DNA of 64,000 nt from Microcebus murinus (lineage: Eukaryota > Chordata > Mammalia > Primates > Cheirogaleidae): assembly GCF_040939455.1 (NCBI RefSeq), contig NC_134108.1, forward strand, positions 11,933,501-11,997,500, in the 5' to 3' direction. The position numbers were made by a program, and so were the translations under genes. The notes beneath the pieces are model-generated. The model was not told where the DNA came from. It did no database searches and was given only the letters and a program-made list of their open reading frames with translations. Below are positions 41,301 to 54,000 of this stretch, one piece after another. How positions within the stretch are numbered: position 1 is the first letter of the stretch; every line of letters begins with the position of its first letter.

Positions 41301-42039
41301 CCAAAATATGTATTTTTTACTAAATGAAACAATCTCAACAACTTTAATTTTACATGTTGTTGGCATCCTTGGTGTATGTCTAGATAAAAAGATATAAAGA
41401 TGCAATGGAAATGAGAACTCAGAACACTCATGGGAATTGTATATATATGAATGGCAGTAAAAGTCTTTGAGATTGTTTTTGCCCCGAATCTTCAGGACAT
41501 AAATTAGATTTGATTTCTTAAAAAAGTCAACTTAGGTGGTAAGGGAGTGAAAGACTCCTTAACTATCAATAGGTAAGTGATAAAATGAAAGCAGAGAGAT
41601 TTGAAATGCTTCATTGCAAGGAGAATGAAATTCTTAAATGAAGTAGATACGTATGGAGGATGAACAATGAACCTCTCCTTGCTTCTTCTCACTTGACAAG
41701 GGACATTGAAATTATGATAGCAATTATTGTATCACTTCCAAACAATGTGTTTCTAGAGTTCAGATTTTATGTAAAACTAACTATATTTGCTTTTATAAAA
41801 AAAAAGGCACATCCAATGAAAACATTTGTTAAGTTGTAGTCAAAATTACTAGACTGAACAGGATTCATTAGAGACTTGTTACTGTCCTCCCAATGCGTGT
41901 TAGAGCTGGGTAGATGAGATTTCTGTTGATGACACCACCTGTGTCCTCAGGACTCAAATAGTGATTGGCACAAAGTAGATTTACATTGATTGATTTTCAA
42001 ATGTTTATCCTAAAGCCTGGGATAAACTGCACATAGTCA
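38301..42039. other. Unassigned AT-rich sequence
   Basis: Only short chance frames (longest 100 codons, 40125-40427 minus, no domain). Includes an (AT)n tract at about 40486-40505. 40960-41060 weakly resembles a reversed MIR. No gene recognised. Confidence 0.4.
40486..40505. repeat. (AT)n simple repeat followed by a T run
   Basis: Ten AT units followed by about ten T's. Confidence 0.92.
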
Positions 42040-42250
42040 TAATATCTTTTATATATTGATGAATTAAGTTTGTCTATATTTTGTTAATAAGTTTTGTGTC
42101 TATGTTCATGAGACATACTGGTCTACAATTTTCTTTTCTTAAAATGTCTATATCAGGTTTTGGTACCAGGGTTCCACTGTCCTCTTATAAAGAGTTGGGT
42201 TCTATTGTCTCCTCTATTTTCTGAAAAGTTTTATAAAGCTCCTTGGGTCT
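42040..42250 (-). mobile_element. Old L1 ORF2 fragment
   Basis: The plus strand shows 'tatcaggttttggtaccagg' and 'ctggtctacaattttctttt', the antisense of the reverse-transcriptase part of ORF2. Short isolated fragment. Confidence 0.75.
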
Positions 42251-43309
42251 GTTTGATGCTCCTTAGGTTTTACTTCTCCAAGGGTTGAGAAAGAAATTTA
42301 AATATACTTATCATTCCATTTCCTGAAATGTTTACCTACCATATAATAAAAGCTCATGAGTAAAAATAATTTTGCATCATCTGCAGATTGTATTTATGTA
42401 TATATTATAATTACCTTCTCCTAAAGCCAGCATAGGTATTTGAAGCATCAGAACAGTAATCCAAGGGATACATTTATTCACGTACATATATTTTGGTTTG
42501 TTTGAGTAATATGTAGTATCCTAGGAAGTGTTTCTCTGAGAATACAGTATGATAGCCAGCTTTAAGTAACTTTTCATATTACTTCATAAATTAGAATACC
42601 TAAAAATAAAATGTCTAAAAATCCTACTGTCACTCTTTTTAATCAGTGTGACAGGAATTAAGAATATTAAGGTTTATTTAAATTCTCCAATGTCCTGAAA
42701 TCTTTATTAGATCCAGGCTTTCTAGGCTTCTTGAAAACAAAGCTTTTCCTCAGGGTTGTTGAGGCCAATTACATTCATTTAAGGCTCTTCTTTTTGTATT
42801 GTCTCCAATCACTTTTCCCCCAGAGTATAATGAGCTGTGAAGTGTTAAAAAGAGAAAAGAAAAAACCAAGGCCTTGAATTAGACACAAATTGGAATAATA
42901 AGTCTTGAAATAGTTGAAAACAATCATTTCTTTTATTTTTGCTTCTTTGATACATATGAACTATAGTCAACTTCTAGGATTTATAGTACACTCAGGAATA
43001 TTTTGCTTTTGTTTTCTTCCTTTTCCACTTTGTTTTGCTATTGCTTAGATAACAACATATGAATAAAAATGAGAAAAAACATGTAGATTGAGACTCAAAA
43101 CAGCAGAATGAAAGGCACACAGGGGCAATTTATTCTAAATTAGTGTTCTGAAGGGAATAGTCTCATAATTTATGGTTTATATTTCTGGAAAAAATGTTTG
43201 AGTCTAAAATATGATTGGCCTCTTTAAATAGGGGAGAATGAGAATAGATATTTTTATGTTGTGTTGAAATTTTGGAGCCATAGAAATGATTATAGGACTT
43301 CTTGAAAGC

Positions 43310-43355
<46 letters not shown>

Positions 43356-44620
43356 TGTGTCCATCAGCAGGGAGTGCATTCAAACACAATCTTGCTAACC
43401 TTGAAGTGTCACACCTGAAGCCAGTTGTTGCTTTTGAAGGCTTTTTTATTTAAATAGGATGTTTCTCCCTTCATATCTCTATTTAATTTTGTGCTTCTCA
43501 TACACTGATAAAAATAAGACACAACGCATGCTCTGGTTAGGCTTAGAAAGTGATGATTGATAGCAAGAGAAAACCCTGAGCCAGAGAAAGGGAATTGAGA
43601 AGGAAAAGGGTCCGGGAGGGGCCATCTTTTTTTCTTTACATAGAAAACATCTCAGGATGAGAGTGGAAACAATGTTTTGAACAAATATATTAAAAATGTT
43701 TAGTAGGCACATTTTTCAGTCATGTTATGATGAGAAACAGATGTAGATGCTGTTAAATCATGTCAAATATGAACTGCCTGTGTACCCTGTGTATATGTGT
43801 AAATATTTAACTACGAAAACAGTCACAGGAGAACTACTCTGGACTAATCTTGAAAGCAGGAAGCCACAAATTATAGGTCTGAAATTTACCATGCATGGCT
43901 TATGAGTCCAAATAAGTAAAACCAAATGAAAAGACTCTGGAAGTTTTATAAATAGTTCATGTTTTTTGGTAAGGGGAGGGAAGAGAAGAGATTAGGAAGA
44001 ACTTTAATATGCTTCATGCAAGCACAATCAGTACATTTAATTATAAGCAGTGTACTAAAAATAATATGATAGGAATTTAGTGAGGCGTTTAAATATAAGG
44101 TATATTGGTTATCACCTTGCATAGGCCAAAGTACTGAGGAATCATAATTCTTTTCAGTTAGGTTCTAAAGTCAGCACATAAGGCAAAAATTACATATATT
44201 TGGATTTATGCTTGAAAGTCCCCTTAGAAAGCATCCTGTTTGAGACAGACACACATAGGTCTGCTAACACAGCCCCAAACAGATCCTCCTATCTTCCGAA
44301 TGTTTCAGGTGATGAGGTTTGCTTTTGATCATGAGCCAAACAAGGGAAAAGGCAATTATTGACATCAGGTACATATTGCATGGAAAGTATATGTTGTTAA
44401 AACTATAAGCACACCATGATTCTAGGCAGGTAGAAATGAAACAAATTTGTGCCTTCCATCTCACCTCCAATCTGGGGCATATACTTCTTGAGGGGAAGAG
44501 TGGAATGTTTGATTTTGTTTTAAGGGTTTCCAAGTTAAATTTTTATTTCATCAGAATAATATTCTCTAATCACCTTCTGTACTTTATTTTATTGGGAAAT
44601 GATCTCCATATACTTCAATG
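42251..44620. other. Unassigned AT-rich sequence
   Basis: No gene or named repeat apart from the (TG)n tract listed separately. Confidence 0.4.
43313..43360. repeat. (TG)n microsatellite
   Basis: About 24 TG units with one TA interruption. Confidence 0.97.
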
Positions 44621-44624
44621 CACA

Positions 44625-45060
44625 GGTCATAAGTTACCAAACTGAACTGGATCCGTTTGCCCATGCTCAGCGGAAATCCAAAACACCGAAGCTCTTGAGT
44701 TTTGCAGAGAGAAAGGCTTATGGCCAGGCAGCCAAGCAAGGACACAGGTGTGGGGTTCAAACCTTTCTCCCCTTAAGATCTCTTCAGGGAGAGATCTTGG
44801 GGCGGGGAGTAGTTTTGAGGCTGGTTAGTGACCGGCAGAAAGGAGGTGGAGTTTGGAAAGCCCCGTGGGCGTGCATGGTTGTCTCTTCGTGCTGCTTCCT
44901 GGGTCGTGTGGGCACATGGAAGTGGGGTTGGTGTAAAACATGCAGGTCGTGATGTCGAAAGTTCACTCATCAGGTGAGCAAGTCTATCCTAAACAGGCTT
45001 TGTCAGCTATGTTGGTTCTAACCTGTTTCAGCCAGTTTCAAGAGCACAGGGGATTGTAGC
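44625..45060 (-). mobile_element. Candidate unclassified LTR
   Basis: GC-richer than its surroundings. An 'aaggcttatggccaggcagc' block resembles the antisense of an LTR polyadenylation region, and there is an LTR-like ending near 'gtttcagccagtttcaagag'. No partner LTR or clear ends seen. It could be some other repeat. The 117-codon plus frame here has no domain. Confidence 0.33.
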
Positions 45061-45124
45061 AAACTGTTATCTGCTGTGCTGCAGGACAAGCTCAGAGTTT
45101 CTGTTAATAACCTGTTTTTCAATC

Positions 45125-46207
45125 CTGTGGGGCATGGTTTCAGTAAGTGCAGTCCTATGAGTTTTGACAAATGCATATATTCATTGAACCCACACTGTTA
45201 CCAAGAGGCAGAACATTTCCCTTCATGCCCCTTTGCGGTCAATCCCACCATCCTCTCCTCTCCCCAGAAGCAGTCGTTGTTCTGATTTCTTTCTCCACAG
45301 ATTAGTCTTGCCTGTTCCAGAACTTCATATCAAAGACATAGATGGCATGTAATCTTAAGTATCTGGCTGCTTTTGCTCGGCATAATGTGTGTGAGGTTAA
45401 TTATATTGTTGCATAAATTATTGGTAGTGTTTCATTTCTGTTTATTGCTGTGTATTTGATCATACGAATATATCACAAGTTGTCTATTCCGGTTGATGGA
45501 CATTTGGGTTGTTTCTAGTCTGAGGCTATTATAAATAAAGTAGCTATGAATATTCATACACAAGTCTTTGTGTGGATATATGTTTTTCTCTTCTCGTGAG
45601 TAAATACTAAAGAGCAGAACTAGTGGTCATAGGATATGTTATGTTTAACTTTGTAAGAAACCATTTTTTAATGTTTAGTACATTAAAAAAAACTGTAGAT
45701 TTTTACACTCCCATCAGACATGTACAAGAGTTCTGGTTCAACATCTTTAATTTTTGCCATTAGAGTGGGTTCTTAGTGATATCTCATTGTGACTTAATTG
45801 TATTTTCCTAATGATTCACTTTGTTGAACCCTGCTTATTGACCATTTGAGATCTGTTAAGTGTCTGTTCAGGTCATTTGCTCATTATTAACTGGTCTACA
45901 TGTCATTTTATAACTGTGTTAGAGAAATTCTTTATATATTCTAGGTATAGGATCTTTGACAGATATATGTTTTATGAATATTTTCTTCCTATATCTCTGG
46001 CTTGCATATTTTTTGTCACTTTTGATAAACAGAATGTTTTCTTTTTTTATGCATAGTGTTTTCTGTATCCTGGGTAAGAAATCTTTGCCTAGCCCAAGAT
46101 CACAAAAATATTCCTTTATATTTTCTTCTGGGACTTTCATGTTTAGGTCTGTGAGGTAAGAATTGAAATTAAATTTTTTTTTCATAGGATATCCAGTTGT
46201 TCCAGCA
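45125..46207 (-). mobile_element. Ancient L1, 3' UTR and distal ORF2
   Basis: Reads on the minus strand as a diverged L1M: 'gttgatggacatttgggttg', 'gtgatatctcattgtgactt' and 'ttaggtctgtgaggtaagaa' on the plus strand mark successive parts of ORF2 in reverse. It breaks off at a point where a younger L1 begins, and it probably resumes at 47256 with part of ORF2 missing. Confidence 0.87.
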
Positions 46208-46713
46208 GTATTATTATTATTTTAATGAATTACTTTTAATTGACAAAATTATATATATTTATCATATACAACATGATGTTTTGAATATTTATACATTGTA
46301 GAGTGGCTAAATCAACCTAAATAATGTATACATAATCTCACATACTTATTTTTTGTGGTGAGAAAACTTAAAATCTACTAGCAGTGATTTTTCAAGAATA
46401 CATTGTTATTAACTATAATCACTTGCACAATCGATCTCTTAAACTTATTCCTCCTAATTGAAATTTGGTATACTTTGATCAATATCTTCCCTGACAACCC
46501 CCCCCCCCCAGCCTCTGATAAGCATCATTCTATTTTCTGCTTCTATGAATTCAACTTTTTTAGATTTCACACATAAGTGAGATCATGCAGTATTTGTTTT
46601 TCTGTACCTGGCTTATTTAACCTAAAGTAATGTCCTCCAGTTTCATCCATGTTGTGGTCAATGACAGAATTTCTTTCTTTTTAAATGCCAGATAAGTATT
46701 CCATTGTATGTAC
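46208..46713 (-). mobile_element. Younger L1 3' end nested in the older L1
   Basis: An L1MA-like 3' UTR in reverse: 'atacaacatgatgttttgaa', then 'cctccagtttcatccatgtt', then 'agataagtattccattgtat'. Includes an 11-base C run at about 46499-46509. It ends where Tigger1 starts. Confidence 0.85.
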
Positions 46714-47255
46714 AGGCATATCTCAGGGATACGGTGAGTTTGGTTCCAGAACACCACTGTAAAGTAGATATCACAGTAAAGTCAGTCACGTCCATTTTTT
46801 GGTTTTCCAGTACATATGAAAGTTATGTTTACACTTTCCTATAGTCTATTAAATGTGCAATAAGAACATCATGTCTGAAAAAAAAACAATGTATATATTT
46901 TAATTAAAAATAACTTTATTGCTAAAAAATGCTAACAATAATCTGAGTCTCCAGCCAGTCTTAATCATCTTTTTCGCTGCTGAAGGTTCTTGCCTCCATG
47001 TTGCTGGCTGCTGACTGATCAGGGTGGTGGTTGCTGAAGGTTGGGGTAACTGTGGCAATTTCTTAAAATAAGATATCAATGAAGTGTGCCACATGGATTG
47101 ACTCTTCCTTTTCCAAAAGATTTCTCTGTAGTATGAAATAATGTTTGATAGCATTTTGCCCACAGGATTTCTTTAAAAATTGGAGTCAATAATCTCAAAT
47201 CCTGCTGCTGCTTTGCCAACTAAGTTCATGAAAAATTGTAAATCTTTTGGGTTAG
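46714..47255 (-). mobile_element. Tigger1 DNA transposon fragment
   Basis: Begins with the terminal inverted repeat 'acaggcatatctcagggata', continues 'gttatgtttacactttccta' and 'gaccaggg'-type text, including 'ctgctgactgatcagggtgg', all antisense to the Tigger1 transposase region. An 87-codon minus-strand frame at 46900-47163 overlaps the transposase end. Only one terminal part is present. Confidence 0.88.
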
Positions 47256-48060
47256 GACAGAGGTTTTAGACATCTTTTGCTAGGTTTATCCACAAATATT
47301 TTGTTTTTGATGCTATTTAAAAGGAATTTGCTTCTTAAACATAACTGTTCATTTTTTCATTACTAGTATATAGAAATACTATTGATTTTATGTATTGACT
47401 TTTTTCTAAATTCCTTTATTAGTTGAGTAGTGTTTTGTAGATTTCTTTGGGTTCTTCTGTGTACATAACCTATGAATAAAGACAGTTTTGCTTTATTTTG
47501 TTTAGTTTTGTTTCTTCCTTTCTATTATTTATGTGTTATTTATTCTTCTTATATTATTGCACTGGTTAATACTACCAGAGCAATTTTGAATAGAAATGGT
47601 AAGGGGGAATACGAAAGCGTTGTTGCTGATTTTAGTTGGTGAGTGGTCAGTCTTTCACCATAAAGGATGATGTTAGGTGTAGCTTTTAGTATACATCATT
47701 TTTCAGATTGAAGGAATCTCCTCTATTCAGAATTTACTGTGAGTCTTTTTAAATTTTATCATGAATGGGTGTTGAGTTTTGCCAAATACTTTTTTCTAAA
47801 CCTACTGAAGTGATCATGATTATTCTCTCTTATTTTGTCAATGTGCAGAATTATACTGATTGGTTTTCAGGTTAAAATAAACTTGCATTCCTAGGATGTG
47901 TTACCCTTTTTACATATTATTGGACTTTATTTGCTAATAGTTTAAGAAAACTTTTGTATTAGTGTTTATTTGTATATAATATTCATTTTTAAATAATTTT
48001 CTTCTCTGCTTTTGGTAATAGTGTTATGCTAGACTTATAAAAACAGTTTGAAAATGTTTC
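47256..48060 (-). mobile_element. Ancient L1 ORF2 fragment (probable continuation of 45125-46207)
   Basis: The plus strand shows 'gtttatccacaaatattttg', 'ttcctttattagttgagtag' and 'cttgcattcctaggatgtgt', antisense of the ORF2 reverse-transcriptase region. Colinear with the piece at 45125-46207 but with several hundred bases of ORF2 missing between. Confidence 0.78.
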
Positions 48061-50815
48061 CTATGCCCTTTTCTGGAATATAGACTTAATCTGTCTAAAT
48101 CATAGGATTATTTTGGGAATCAATTGAATGTATGTATATGAAAATCCTTAAAAAACGTGATATACTATATACATAGAAAATATTAATATTTTATCACTTA
48201 AAATATTAGTATGACATAAGTATTCTATTAAATGAAATTCTGTATTCTGATTTTTCTAAGATCTGGCAACATTATCCATTCATTTATTTGAGACATAATT
48301 TAAAGACAGTGTATTTGGCTCCCTGGTAATATAAAAATAAATCAGATATAGTCTACTTTTTATAGAGCTTTTTCATAATTATAAGTAGACATATTATGAA
48401 ATCCAGAGTTCTTTCTGAAATATATCTCCAATATGGTTTTATATTAATATTTAAGTGTATTCTAAGTCTTCAAATTAATGGTCCTGTGTATCCAGGAATT
48501 TGTAGTAATTATCAATTACTATACTCCCTTACGCTTCTCTCCTGTTGGTCATGTTGGAAAGTAGAGTTCATCCTAATTGTCTGGCTAGAATACATGTATT
48601 TCATTGTCTACATGCCTTCTGAACACGTTCTGGCATCATATTTATTCTTTCAAAAAGACGATGTCTAAAATAGAACCTTATTTGAATGCCAATATACCTA
48701 TCAATTTGGGTTTGCAACCCACTCTCATTTCAATAATATAAAAACTGTTTTGTTAGAAATTGTAGAGCAATTTTCACACAGGGTGGTGGGCAGGGAGAGG
48801 AGAGGATCGTGTTTGTACCCAAGCATCTCAAATGCAAATATATGTTCATTAATCTGAAATTATTATTTTTTCATCTAGAGTTATCTTTGAATCAATTAAC
48901 AATCTGTCTTCCCTCCTGACTAAGGGCACAATTCTTGTCCAAGAGTGGAGGCACCAGAAAGAGAAGGGAGGGACCTGCCAGAGAGCAAAGGTGCTTCTCT
49001 TTGAGGGAGGGAGAAGGCCAATATCGGGGCAGCCATGCAGGGTTTGGCTGAGTGCTACCCTAAGTGAGGGTTATTAATGTGCACGTTTCAATTTTGATTC
49101 TATATTTCTTTATTTTGATTTTCATTCATTTCCAAACAAATGTTTACCTTAAAAACTTCAAATTTGACACAATTTTCCCTGTTTGAAGACAGATAGGGAG
49201 ATCAGTATCCCTTGGCCAAATATAGGCACACTATTGGGTCTGGATTATCTATCTACCAACCAAGCTTGGTGTAGATGCATAGGACTAAGACAGATTCAAT
49301 GTGGGACGTAGGATGTTGTCATCATTGGTGGTGGATACTGGCCCCTTCCCATCTGTGATCCTCCCCACAAATGAAATTGACTTAGAGCCTCTGACTCTAG
49401 TTCTTCATCTAGCCTCATGCCTTGTAACTATATTCAAAACAAAGAGCTTATCACTGAACTCCATACTGGGGACGTGGGCTACTGGTAACTCAGTTTAGTC
49501 ATGTTAATAAAACATGAATATTAGAGAAAACTCTTCAGATTTTTAAAGCTCCCACTCTTGGTACTCTGCCTCTGTACTTTCATGGACCCTGTCTTTCCCT
49601 GTAGAAATGTCATATTCACTGAAATGCTTTGTCCCATGTCACACAGAAGAGCTCTACCAATATTTACTGAGCACCAAGATGATTAAGTGCTTAGGATACA
49701 GGGTGAGCAAAAACATTCACTCTCCATGCTTTCCTAAGGCTTAAGTCTAATGGGGAGAGAGATATTAATCAAATAACCACCCTAGTGAAGGCATAATTAC
49801 AAAGTAGATAAGGCCTTGAAGGGAAAGGAACCCATTTCTATGAGAGCTTATCCCTGAGAGCTCGAGGGCTAAAAAATATTTTCCAGCATGTGTTCTTTTG
49901 TGGTTTTGATCTTATCTCATTTTGCCTTTTACAAAACTGAAAGCTATTCAGAACGTAAAATTTTCATGTAAAGACTTGAGATCAACTGGTGAGATGATCA
50001 ACAGATGAGAATTCAATGTAAAACAGTAATTAATACGTTTCTGAGCTTTCCTTTACTATCAGAAGCAAAGAAATTCTTAGGATATTAACATAGAGAGGGA
50101 AACACAAGAGAAAGGAAAGGATTAAAGAGTGAGAAGAAAATAAAAGACATGTTTTAAGGTAGATCTGATTTTGATTGTTTTTTTTTCTTAGTATCTTTGT
50201 TGGTAATGTAAACACGTATATGTTTGTTTTTTTAAATATTTCTAATGATTGGCTCAAACTTTTATCAGAATGATTATCTCATTAATCATTCCAATATGCT
50301 TGGCACATTTCGTAAGAACTACTGGCACAGAGCCATAGTGTCCAATTTCATTATTCTATTGCCATTTATGTTGGGCATGTCCCCTGACACTAGTCTCAGT
50401 TTCTAACTTGAGCTGATACTACACCAAGGACTTGTTTTTTATGATCAAAATGAAGTCAGCTTAAAAGAATTTTGTAAAAAGTGTACATATGTAAATAATA
50501 TGATGATTGTTAGCCAAAGAGTGGAGTTAACCCCCTTTTTGATGCCAGAGGAAGAACCAAGGGGCAGTGGCAGAGGAATCATGTAGAGCAGAGACAGGAA
50601 CAGAACAAGAAGAAGAATTTTTGGCTCCTTAGTGCTTCTCTTTTCTATATATGCATACATATAATTTCACATAAGTTTGGAATTTACTTGCTTCCATAAT
50701 AATACAGTAAAATTTATTAACTAGAACAGTGATTGGGTTGGAGATTGAGATTAACCAAAAACATAAATATAGTAGCATAGGCAAATAGTAAAGGAAAATG
50801 TTTCAAATATTTAAT
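48061..50815. other. Unassigned AT-rich sequence
   Basis: No gene. 49640-49830 resembles a common old mammalian repeat ('tttactgagcaccaagatga') that I cannot name with certainty. The longest frame (90 codons) has no features. Confidence 0.4.
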
Positions 50816-51048
50816 AGAATATACTTTTTTTTTTTTATTTCGGCATATTATGGGGATACAGATTTTAAGGTTTCAATAAATGCCCATTTCCCCCCCTCCC
50901 CCCAAAAGTCTGAGTCTCCATCATGACCATCCCCTAGATGGTGCACATCTCACTCATTATGTATGTATATACCCGACCCCCTCCCCCCTCCCACCTGCCC
51001 AATACCCTATTACTGTAGTACCTATGTGTCCACTTAGGTGCTACTCAG

Positions 51049-54000
51049 TTAATAGCAGTTTGCTGGAGAATATATCTGGTGCTTCTTTTTCCATTCTTGG
51101 GATACTTCACTTAGTAGTATGGGTTCCAGCTCTAACCAGGAAAATATAAGATGTGCTATATCACCATTGTTTCTTAGAGCTGAATAGTACTCCATGGTAT
51201 ACATATACCACATTTTATTAATCCATTCTTGGATTGATGGGCACTTGGGCTGTTTCCACAGCCTTGCAATTATGAATTGTGCTGCTATAAACATTCGAGT
51301 GCAGGTGTCTTTTTTGTAGAGTGTCACTGGATCATTTGGGTAGATGCCCAGCAATGGGATTGCTGGATCAAATGGTAGATTCACTTGTATCGCTTTAAGG
51401 TATCTCCATATTGCTTTCCACAGAGGTTGAACTAGTTTGCAGTCCCACCAGCAGTGTAGGAGTGTTCCTCTCTCTCCGCAACCACGCCAGCATTTATTGT
51501 TTGGAGATTTTTTGATAAAGGCCATTCTCACTGGGGTTAAGTGATATCTCATTGTGGTTTTGATTTGCATTTCCCTGATGATTAGAGATGTTGAGCATTT
51601 CTTCATATGTTTGTTGGCCATTCTTCTGTCTTCTTTAGAAAAATTTCTGTTCAAGTCCTTTGCCCACTTTTTAATGGGGTTATTTGATTTTTTCTTCCTA
51701 ATTTTCGTGAGTTCTAAGTATATTCTAGTTATCAGTCCCTTATCAGATGCATAGGATGCAAAAATTTTCTCCCATTCTGTAGGTTGTCTGTTTACTTTCA
51801 TGACTATTTCTTTGGCTGTGCAGAAGCTTTGTAGTTTGATCATGTCCCATTTATTTATTTTTGTTGCTGCTGTGATTGCCTTTGGGGACTTCTTCATAAA
51901 CTCTTTGCCCAGGCCGATGTCTAGGAGAGTGTTTCCAACTTTTTCCTCTAGAGTTCTAATAGTTTCATACCTTAGATTTAAGTCTGTTATCCAGCGTGAG
52001 TTGGTTTTTGTGAGAGGTGAAAGGTGTGGGTCCTGTTTTAGCCTTCTACAGGTGGCTATCCAGTTTTCCCAGCACCATTTATTGAAGAGGGATTCTTTTC
52101 CCCAGCGTATGTTTTTGTCTGCTTTGTCAAAGATGAGATGGCTATATGAGGATGGTTTTATATCAGGATTCTCACATCTGTTCCACTGGTCAATATTCCT
52201 TGACCAATACCATATTGTTTTAATTACTACAGCTTTGTAGTATAGTTTGATATCTGGCATATTAATACCTCCCATTTTGTTTTTGTTGCCTAGAATTGCT
52301 CTTGATATTCGGGGTCTTCTTTGGTTCCATACGAAGCGTAAAATTATTTTTTCTATATCTGTGAAGAATGCTGATGGGATTTTAATAGGTATTGCATTGA
52401 ATCTGTAGATCAGTTTGGGTAGTATAGACATTTTGATGATATTGAGTCTGCTGATCCACGAGCATGGTATGGATTTCCATCTGTTTACATCCTCTGCTAT
52501 TTCCTTCCTCAGTGTTTCATAGTTCTCCCTGTAGAGGTCTTTTACGTCCTTGGTTAAGTATATTCCTAGGTACTTTAATTTCTTTGTTGCTATTGTGAAG
52601 GGAATTGAGTCTTTGATTTGGTTCTCAATTAGATTGTTGTTGGCCTATATGAATGCCTCTGATTTCTGTGTATTGATTTTGTATCCTGAGACTTTACTAA
52701 ATTCATTGATCAGTTCCAGGAGTTTCTTGGATGAATCCTTGGGGTTTTCTAGATATAATATCATATCATCAGCAAACAGTGAAAGTTTGATCTCTTCTGC
52801 CCCTATTTGGATACCTTTGATTCCATTTTCCTGTCTGATTGCTGTAGCCAAGACTTCCAGTACTATGTTGAACAGAAGTGGAGATAGTGGGCAGCCTTGT
52901 CTGGTTCCAGTTCTAAGTGGGAATGATTTCAATTTTTCCCCACTCAGTATGATGTTGGCTATGGGTCTGTCATATATGGCTTGTATCATTTTTAGGTATG
53001 TCCCTTCTATGCCTATTTTCTTAAGTGTTCGTATCATGAAAGGGTGTTGAATTTTGTCAAAAGCTTTTTCTGCATCTATTGAAAGAATCATGTGGTCTTT
53101 GTTTTTGCTTCTGTTTATGTGGTGAATTGCATTTATAGATTTACGTATGTTGAACCATCCCTGCATCCCTGGGATGAAGCCCACTTGGTCGTGGTGGATT
53201 ATTTTTTTGATAAGTGTCTGGATTCGGTTAGCTAAGATTTTGTTGAAAATTTTTGCATCTATATTCATTAGGGATATTGGTCTGTAGTTTTCTTTTTTTG
53301 TTGCATCCTTTCCTGGTTTTGGTATCAGAGTAATATTCGCTTCATAAAAGGTGTCGGGGAGGTTTCCGTTCTTCTTGATGTTGTGGAATAGTTTCTGCAA
53401 GATAGGTACTAGTTCTTCTTTGTAAGTATGGTAAAATTCAGGTGTGAAGCCATCTACCGGGACTTTTCTTTTTAGGGAGATTTTTAATTGCTGTTTCTAT
53501 TTCAGCTGTAGAGATTGGTCTGTTCAGGGAATCTATTTCTTCCTGGTTGAGCCTAGGGAGGCTGTGTGTTTCTAGAAAATTGTCCATTTCCTCCACATTT
53601 TCCAGTTTGTGTGCATAAAGATTTTTGTAGTATTCATAAATTGTATCTTGTATCTCTTTGGGATCAGTTGTGATATCTCCTTTTTTATTCCTGATGGAGC
53701 TTATTAGAGATTTCTGTTTTCTGCTTTTCGTTAGCTTAGCCAATGGTGTGTCAATTTTGTTTATTTTTTCAAAGAACCAACTTTTTGTTTTATTAATCTC
53801 CTGAATAGCTTCCCTGTTTTCAATTTCATTTAGTTCTGATTTGATCTTGTTGATTTCACTTTTTCTGCTGGGTTTGGGGTTGGTCTTTTCCTCTTTTTCC
53901 AGCTCTTTGAGTCGTTTCATTAGATTGTCTATTTGTGATCTTCTTGTCTTTTGGTTATAGGCATTTATGGAGATAAACTTTCCTCTCAGAACTGCTTTAG

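Noticed and set aside
50880..53050. Plus-strand frames of 66-166 codons (for example 52550-53050 and 51800-52240)
   Set aside because: They are antisense shadows of the L1 ORF2 coding region on the minus strand.
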